From: Camellia lanceoleosa | Lineage: Eukaryota; Streptophyta; Magnoliopsida; Ericales; Theaceae | Length of the DNA: 64,000 nt | NCBI GenBank assembly: GCA_025200525.1 | Contig: CM045762.1 | Coordinates: 30,336,196 to 30,400,195, forward strand | Reading direction: 5' to 3' | Shown: positions 58,920-64,000 of the stretch, in pieces | Layout of the letters: the number at the start of each line of letters is the position of its first letter | Numbering within the stretch: position 1 is the stretch's first letter | The notes under the pieces: generated by a model | The model's input: the letters and a program-made list of their open reading frames with translations, nothing else | Database searches by the model: none | Told to the model about the DNA's origin: nothing | Position numbers and translations under genes: made by a program

Positions 58920-59960
58920 AGATAGCTGTTCAAATAACTTTCCTATATGAAGATTTAGTTGAATAAATCTTATGGAACAACCCCAAGGGTTTGTCAGTTC
59001 TAGGACAAGGAAAGACTGTAAGCTTGAGAATCATTTTATGATTTGAAATAAGTACCGAAACAATAGCATGAGAAATTTGACTACACTATGTTGTCAAGTG
59101 AGTATTGACAAATGTGTTTATGTCAAAGACATTGACAACAGTATATATCATGTTGTGTCTATGTGTAGATGACATACTTTTTATTGGTAGTTATGAGAAG
59201 ATATTCAATACTACCAAGTGGATGTTGTACTCTAAGTTTGATATAAAAGATGTGGGCCTTGCAGATGTGATTCTAAGTATTAAGATTACTAGAACATCTA
59301 GTAGTATTGTACTTTCTCAGTCTCATTATGTTGATAAGATACTTGAGAAATTTAGTAAATCAGATACAAGTGTGTCTAGGACACTGGTAGACTTGAGTCT
59401 ACATTTTGGCTGAGAATAATGGTGAAAGTGTATTTCAACTAGAATATTCTCGAGCCATTGGAAGTTTAAGTATCTGATGAGTTGTACAAGGTAAGTATAG
59501 CCTACTCAGTTAGTAGGCTTAGTAGATAAACGAGTAATTCTAATACTACTCATTAGAAGGGTATCATGCGAATGTTAGATTATTTACACTACACTTGAGA
59601 TTATGGGTTGCATAACACTTGATATCTAGTTGTACTAGAAGGGTACAAAGGCGCCCACTGGATATCTGATATAAAGACTACAAATCCATTAGTGGACATG
59701 TTTTCTCTAATTGGAGCTGTAACCATGTCTTGGAGATCTTCCAAGCAGATGCGTATCACAAGATCAATGGTGGAATTGGAATTTAGTATTAAAGTAGCTA
59801 AATGGCTTTGCCATTTTCTAGAGGATATTTTATGTTGATCAAATCTTGTGCTAACAATTTTCTATACTTTGCGACAACCAATCAAGTATTAGTAGAGCAC
59901 AGATGAAAAGTTTATACATTTTTCGTCGAAGATATAGTTCCATACGATAGCTACTCTCGT
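58920..59960 (+). pseudogene. Copia reverse transcriptase and RNase H remnants
   Basis: Reading through frame changes: MEQPQGFV at about 58972 (the conserved RT phrase before the active site), then an open segment at 59105-59413 with LCLCVDDILFIGSYEK, SKFDIKDVGLADVILSIKI and LSQSHYVDKILEKF. The VDD triad is the copia RT active site. Further right, SWRSSKQMRITRSM and VELEFSIKVAKWLCHFL (about 59728-59825) are a decayed copia RNase H. Multiple frameshifts and stops separate the parts. Position and order fit the 3' LTR beginning at 60670. Confidence 0.88.
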
Positions 59961-60669
59961 GTGTTGTCATTATAGACTATATACAGTTTAAGAATAACAT
60001 TAAGGATCCGTTAACCTAAGGGTAAAATCGAGAGTTAGTAAGAAGTCGACATGAGGAATGAGGTTAAGGCCTTTAGCGAATGTTACTGAAATGGAAAACC
60101 CAATCTGGTTGACTGAAGATCCTAAGATTTAGGTTCGAAGGAACAACCTAATTGCATATAATAGGTGAGCCACTAAAGAGGTAAATCCTCTTACTCATTC
60201 CTTTATACAATGATACTTTGTGGGGTAGAAGGTTAAGCTTATAATTTTAATGACCTAAGTGCTATGAATAGTCAACCCTGGTATAACGAGATATCTTATG
60301 TAGGTCACCTATGTAAATGCGAAGTGGGATCGCTTCTTTAAGAATTAACGAGGCCGAATTCTTTAAAAGCATTCATTGAACCAGGCTAGTGTTCCGGGGC
60401 TAAACTGGACACAACACTGATAACAGAACGATGGTTTGAGTAATTCCCGTGTGAAGTCTATTGTCTCGATTTACACAAACGTCAGAACAGTTCAAGACAT
60501 TACATTCATTGGTTAGCTAGTAAATTTGATAGGCTTTCACTACGAAAGGCTCAAGACCAACAACTATTTTTTTTGATGTAGGGTTATTCTGTGTACTCCC
60601 TTTCCAAGTCTTTGTTCTTTAGCGTTGTTCCTTTTGCTTTATTCAGCCAATTTTATTCATGTGAGGGAT

Positions 60670-62216
60670 TGTTGGAGACAATGGTTTTTCAATAACTTTA
60701 ATTTGAAATTAAAGTGGGCCCAACTGTCCGTTAAGGTAGGTCTAACTGATTTTATATTCTCTTAAGTAAAAAGATTAAAACATAAAAATAATGAGCTGAA
60801 ACTATTGAGTTGTGAATGAGAATTGTCTCATAAAGTGGACATCAATAAAGTTGAGCTTAGATTTGGACTTAATCTTGGTTTGGATTGGGCCTAAGCTTGT
60901 GCTTGTACATATGCTAGGCTTGGACTTGGACTTAATCTTGAACTTGGGCTTGGGCTAAGCTATGTTATATTTGGCTTAGCTTGTGCACGTGTTTGAGAAT
61001 TGGGCTTGAATCTGGTTGTGACCAAACATTAGTATCTATCTTGTGATCCATCTAGTTGGTTTATTCAAATATCATTATATACATATTTATTTGTATATAT
61101 TAAGCAAATGAGAAATGTAAATTTTTGTAACTCTGATTTTTGATGATGGAGTTGATGACTATATTAATAGCCGTAGGTTTTCAATCTTTGTAACTCTAGC
61201 CTTAATGGCTAAAGTTGATGGCCTTGATTAATGGTATTTGATGGCTCTATTGATGTATAACCTTCATGGCTAGAGATTTCCCTATTTATATAAATAGAGG
61301 CATTTCTCTTCCAACTTGGTAGGATGATTTTGGAGAGATTTTTGATGAAAAATGGAGATGATGTTTTGAGATAAAAAATTGGAGAATTTTTTTTTTTTTA
61401 ACACCAAAGAAAATTTTTCATATCTTATTTTGCTAGCATTTTCTTTGGTTCTTGTTAGAGAGAATGCAGTCATTGTCAAGTTCGTCAAAGCTATTCAAAA
61501 GGTGATTCTATATTAGTTGGTTTCAACATGTCGTATCTTGAGAGACAGACGCCGACATACCTCCAGCATCTATCGGGAGGTAGCGAATCTATTTTAAGAA
61601 AACTGTGGTATCACACAAGTTTTTGTTTGCTTCTTCTTTTATCATTTGTTCTTAAAATTTTTCAGAATTTAGTTTATCTTGATGAGTTCTAATTTTTCGT
61701 TATCCATGTTGATAATTTGTTCTATTAGTAATATAATCTAATTTATTTCTATAATTTTATTTGTGTATTTATTTTGTATTTTATTCTTTAATATATAAAA
61801 AAAATTATAAATTACAAATATACCACCTGAGATTTGATTAAAATACGAATTACTCCCTGTAGTTTTGAAATTTACATTCCACCTCCTGAGATTTTTAATT
61901 TCATAACAAATCGCCCATTTTATTAATAAATCATCAAGTCAATTAACAATTTTTAATGATGTTAAAAATATGTTTCAATTAATAATTTAGGTAATGTTAT
62001 TATTGTATAGGAGAACAATTATGAATTTCATTTTTTTAATTAATTCTGTTAAATAAAAAATTTCTAATAAGGGGGTATTTGTAATTTTTCAAATTACAAG
62101 GGATAATCTGTATTTTAAATAAATTTCAGAGGGTGTATTTGTAATTTATCCATAAAAAATGATTTTGTCATTTCTATTTAACTCATTTTATATATTTTTA
62201 TAGAAAAATACCAACA
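60670..62216 (+). repeat. 3' LTR of the copia element, with a MITE inside
   Basis: Starts TGTTGGAGACAATGG and ends AATACCAACA, then the duplication GAAAG. Without the MITE (61804-62151 and its 9-bp duplication) it is about 1.19 kb, close to the 5' LTR. TATA box at 61289-61296. Confidence 0.85.
61804..62151. mobile_element. MULE-type MITE, copy 2 (about 348 bp), inside the copia LTR
   Basis: Same family as 8055-8399. Flanked by ATAAAAAAA (61795-61803) and ATAAAAAAT (62152-62160), 8 of 9 matching. The 5' LTR lacks the insertion, so the borders are supported independently. Confidence 0.85.
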
Positions 62217-62221
62217 GAAAG

Positions 62222-63162
62222 TAAAACAAATAATTTTAACTAACATGTCACTCAACCTAAATTGAGCTTTGAAAGCAACATCGCAACTAACCATCCAAAA
62301 ATGACTTTCACAAAGTATGTAAGTTATGACAATGAAGATTGATGAAGAATATTTTTAGGTTCAAATCTTTCTTCGTCGAATTGCCAAATTTGGGCCCTCC
62401 ATATTCTTCCCAAATATTCCAAAATTCAATCTAATTTTCATTAGGTTTTGTACCATTAATCCATAATTTAAAGCTAAAATAATTTTATTCTCCCTATGGA
62501 ATGGCTATTTGTTTACAATAGTGAATGACAATTTTATTTGAAATTTATTATTTATTTATTTATTTATTATTATTATTTATTTGGTAAATCAAAGGTGAGA
62601 ATAAATATTATGATAGAATGATAAACATAGCATGCTAATCATGAATCCTGCCTTGGCTGTGAGCTATGAGCAAAAAAGTAGTCAAATGTATAGTACTACA
62701 AACACATACTTTTTTTTATACAGAAAGTGCAGAGTGGGTACTTACCGATCAGTTTTATTTATTAGACTTATTTATTTACAGGTCCTCAATAATAAATTTA
62801 TCACTGTAAATTTATTTATAAAAATAAGAGAGACTAATTAATTTATCACTTGATAAATTTATCAATAAGACTTAATCGGTAATAAATTTCAAGAGTATGA
62901 CATATTGGTAAAATACCTTTGCATTTATTCCAGAGTAATGCACACTACACCAGTATGAATGCAGTGTGGTTCACATTTTTACGAAACTTGAAAATGGTAA
63001 CTGCTCGAAAACCAGTATGTAACAATCTTTTATGAGCTTGATTATAAGAGCCCCTACTCGCTAAAAATTGGACAAGAAAGGTACAGACGGGTCAACAACA
63101 CAGGATAAGTAATAATAGAGCACACAACCATATAACAAGAGCTAGAGAAAGAGCATGAAATT
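62222..63162. other. Intergenic DNA downstream of the DUF538 gene
   Basis: AT-rich. The part next to 63163 is presumably the 3' untranslated region of the DUF538 gene. A short (TTTA)n run lies at about 62545-62580. No further gene. Confidence 0.5.
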
Positions 63163-63573
63163 TTACTGTCCAGCAGCAAAAGCCTCCACAGGAAATGTCT
63201 TGGTGATCCCTGCAAGGCTCTTGAAGTGGATTTTCCCGGTCGGTGGATCATCAACGCTAATCTCGCTGACCGGAGGCCACAACACAAGCTCCTTGGCCTT
63301 CACACCCTTGAGCTTCTTGATTCTCTTCTTCTCCACATAGCCATGGATATTAGAGTGATAGCTCACCAGCTTGCTAATCGTCTTGAACTCGTGCTCGACT
63401 TGCTTTTCTTGAACAATCCACATGTACCCAGTACTCTTTACAAACCCTACTTCGATCACATTGACTAGAGGGAGGAGTCCCAAAGGGAGCTCAAACTCTT
63501 CTAGGATTGAAACCGCCATTTTTAGGCCATCTTCGTGGCCTTTCTTCACAATGCCACCTTCCCTTTCGGCCAT
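63163..63573 (-). CDS. DUF538 family protein
   Basis: A single-exon frame of 136 aa. It opens MAEREGGIVKKGHEDGLKMA, then the DUF538 core: ELPLGLLPLVNVIEVGFV, GYMWIVQEKQVEHEFK, VSYHSNIHGYVEKKRIKKLK, GVKAKELVLWPPVSEISVDD and a conserved KTFPVEAF near the C-terminus. Size and motif order match the short cytosolic DUF538 proteins of plants. No signal peptide is visible. Proteins of this family have been linked to stress responses and lipid or chlorophyll-related binding, but the biochemical role is not settled. The frame is intact with no rival start. A TATA box lies about 70 bp upstream. Confidence 0.93.
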   Translation of the reverse strand: MAEREGGIVKKGHEDGLKMAVSILEEFELPLGLLPLVNVIEVGFVKSTGYMWIVQEKQVEHEFKTISKLVSYHSNIHGYVEKKRIKKLKGVKAKELVLWPPVSEISVDDPPTGKIHFKSLAGITKTFPVEAFAAGQ

Positions 63574-63642
63574 TGCTAACTTGAATAGAGAAGAACTATG
63601 GTTTTGCTTTGGCTTGTGCTTTTCTAAGTGTGGTGGTGGGTG

Positions 63643-63652
63643 TATTTATATA
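63643..63652 (-). promoter_or_regulatory. TATA box of the DUF538 gene
   Basis: On the minus strand TATATAAATA stands 70-79 bp upstream of the ATG at 63573, giving an expected leader of about 40-50 nt. Confidence 0.7.
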
Positions 63653-63659
63653 GGTGTGA

Positions 63660-64000
63660 TGCGAGGAAGTGAGTGGAAAATGGGGACAAATTTAATGGTA
63701 GAAACCAATGTGAATGTGCATTGTGCTTACCGTAAGATTATTTTTATGTGCCTAGAAATACTTGACATTTTGGCATCTTTTTGCATATGAAATTTACTTG
63801 CCTCAACTTAATGTTTTAGTTTAGCTTTTCTTTTTTCTTTTACTGTTGATTTTTTTCTTTTCTGTTTTCAATGAACATTAAAAAATAAAAAATAAAAAAC
63901 TCTTAAAAAAATTTACACTTCTGAGTTTTACTCAATTAGATAGACCAGAAAAGTTTAAAATTAATAAAATTATAAAAAAAAAAAAAAATGGTCAAAAAGA
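63660..64000. other. Upstream region of the DUF538 gene, otherwise empty
   Basis: AT-rich, with poly-A and poly-T runs towards the window edge. No gene seen. Confidence 0.5.

Larger units (their letters stand above)
34937..62216 (+). mobile_element. Ty1/copia LTR retrotransposon, host of the nest (27.3 kb including insertions)
   Basis: The two LTRs start TGTTGGAGA and end AATACCAACA. The outer flanks carry the same 5-bp repeat GAAAG (34932-34936 and 62217-62221), so both LTRs belong to one insertion. Between them lie a MULE-like element with a Tat gypsy element inside it, a second Tat fragment, and remnants of copia pol (58920-59960) in the expected position 5' of the 3' LTR. The RT motif VDDIL and the RNase H motif SWRSSKQ identify copia. 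The LTRs differ at roughly 12-15% of sites by eye, so this is an old insertion. I found no primer-binding site after the 5' LTR. Confidence 0.75.

Noticed and set aside
59105..59413. A free-standing small gene
   Set aside because: The VDDIL motif and flanking RT and RNase H remnants show that it is a piece of copia pol.

Overview
This window is nuclear DNA from a flowering plant, most likely a eudicot. It is AT-rich, its genes have introns with GT..AG borders, and transposons outnumber genes. I could not identify the species. Only two genes look intact: a TTL-type TPR/thioredoxin-like protein (minus strand, 11624-15622, seven exons, 695 aa) and a single-exon DUF538 protein (minus strand, 63163-63573, 136 aa). 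A third gene probably ends at the far left edge (candidate last exon 203-288).

Region by region: 1-11 kb is AT-rich intergenic DNA with several MITE families, simple repeats and a probable LINE tail. 11.6-16.2 kb is the TTL gene, its CT/GA-rich leader and small insertions in its introns. A 1.0-kb non-autonomous hAT element (16344-17372) sits about 0.7 kb upstream of its start codon. 17.4-30.9 kb is gene-free and rich in MITEs and degenerate repeats. 30951-32731 is a MULE with a perfect 9-bp target duplication that carries two broken exons of the transcription factor gene TAF4, i.e. a Pack-MULE.

The right half (34.9-62.2 kb) is best read as one transposon nest, reconstructed from target duplications and terminal repeats. 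An old Ty1/copia element (34937-62216, GAAAG duplication) contains a MULE-like element (36400-53818). That holds a Ty3/gypsy element of the Tat lineage (37385-51288, TTACT duplication, two 580-bp LTRs). Its 5' LTR is split by a 2.5-kb hAT element (37507-40042, 8-bp duplication). The copia element also holds a reverse-oriented fragment of a second Tat element (about 56.5-58.6 kb), and a 348-bp MITE lies in its 3' LTR.

The Tat element has gag, protease, reverse transcriptase, two RNase H domains and integrase on the plus strand, all broken. Between integrase and the 3' LTR it has a tandem array of hairpin-forming 55-bp repeats and a large antisense gene with recognisable introns. The antisense gene, the TAF4 Pack-MULE and the depth of the nest are the most interesting content. 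I saw no tRNA, rRNA or organelle-derived segment.
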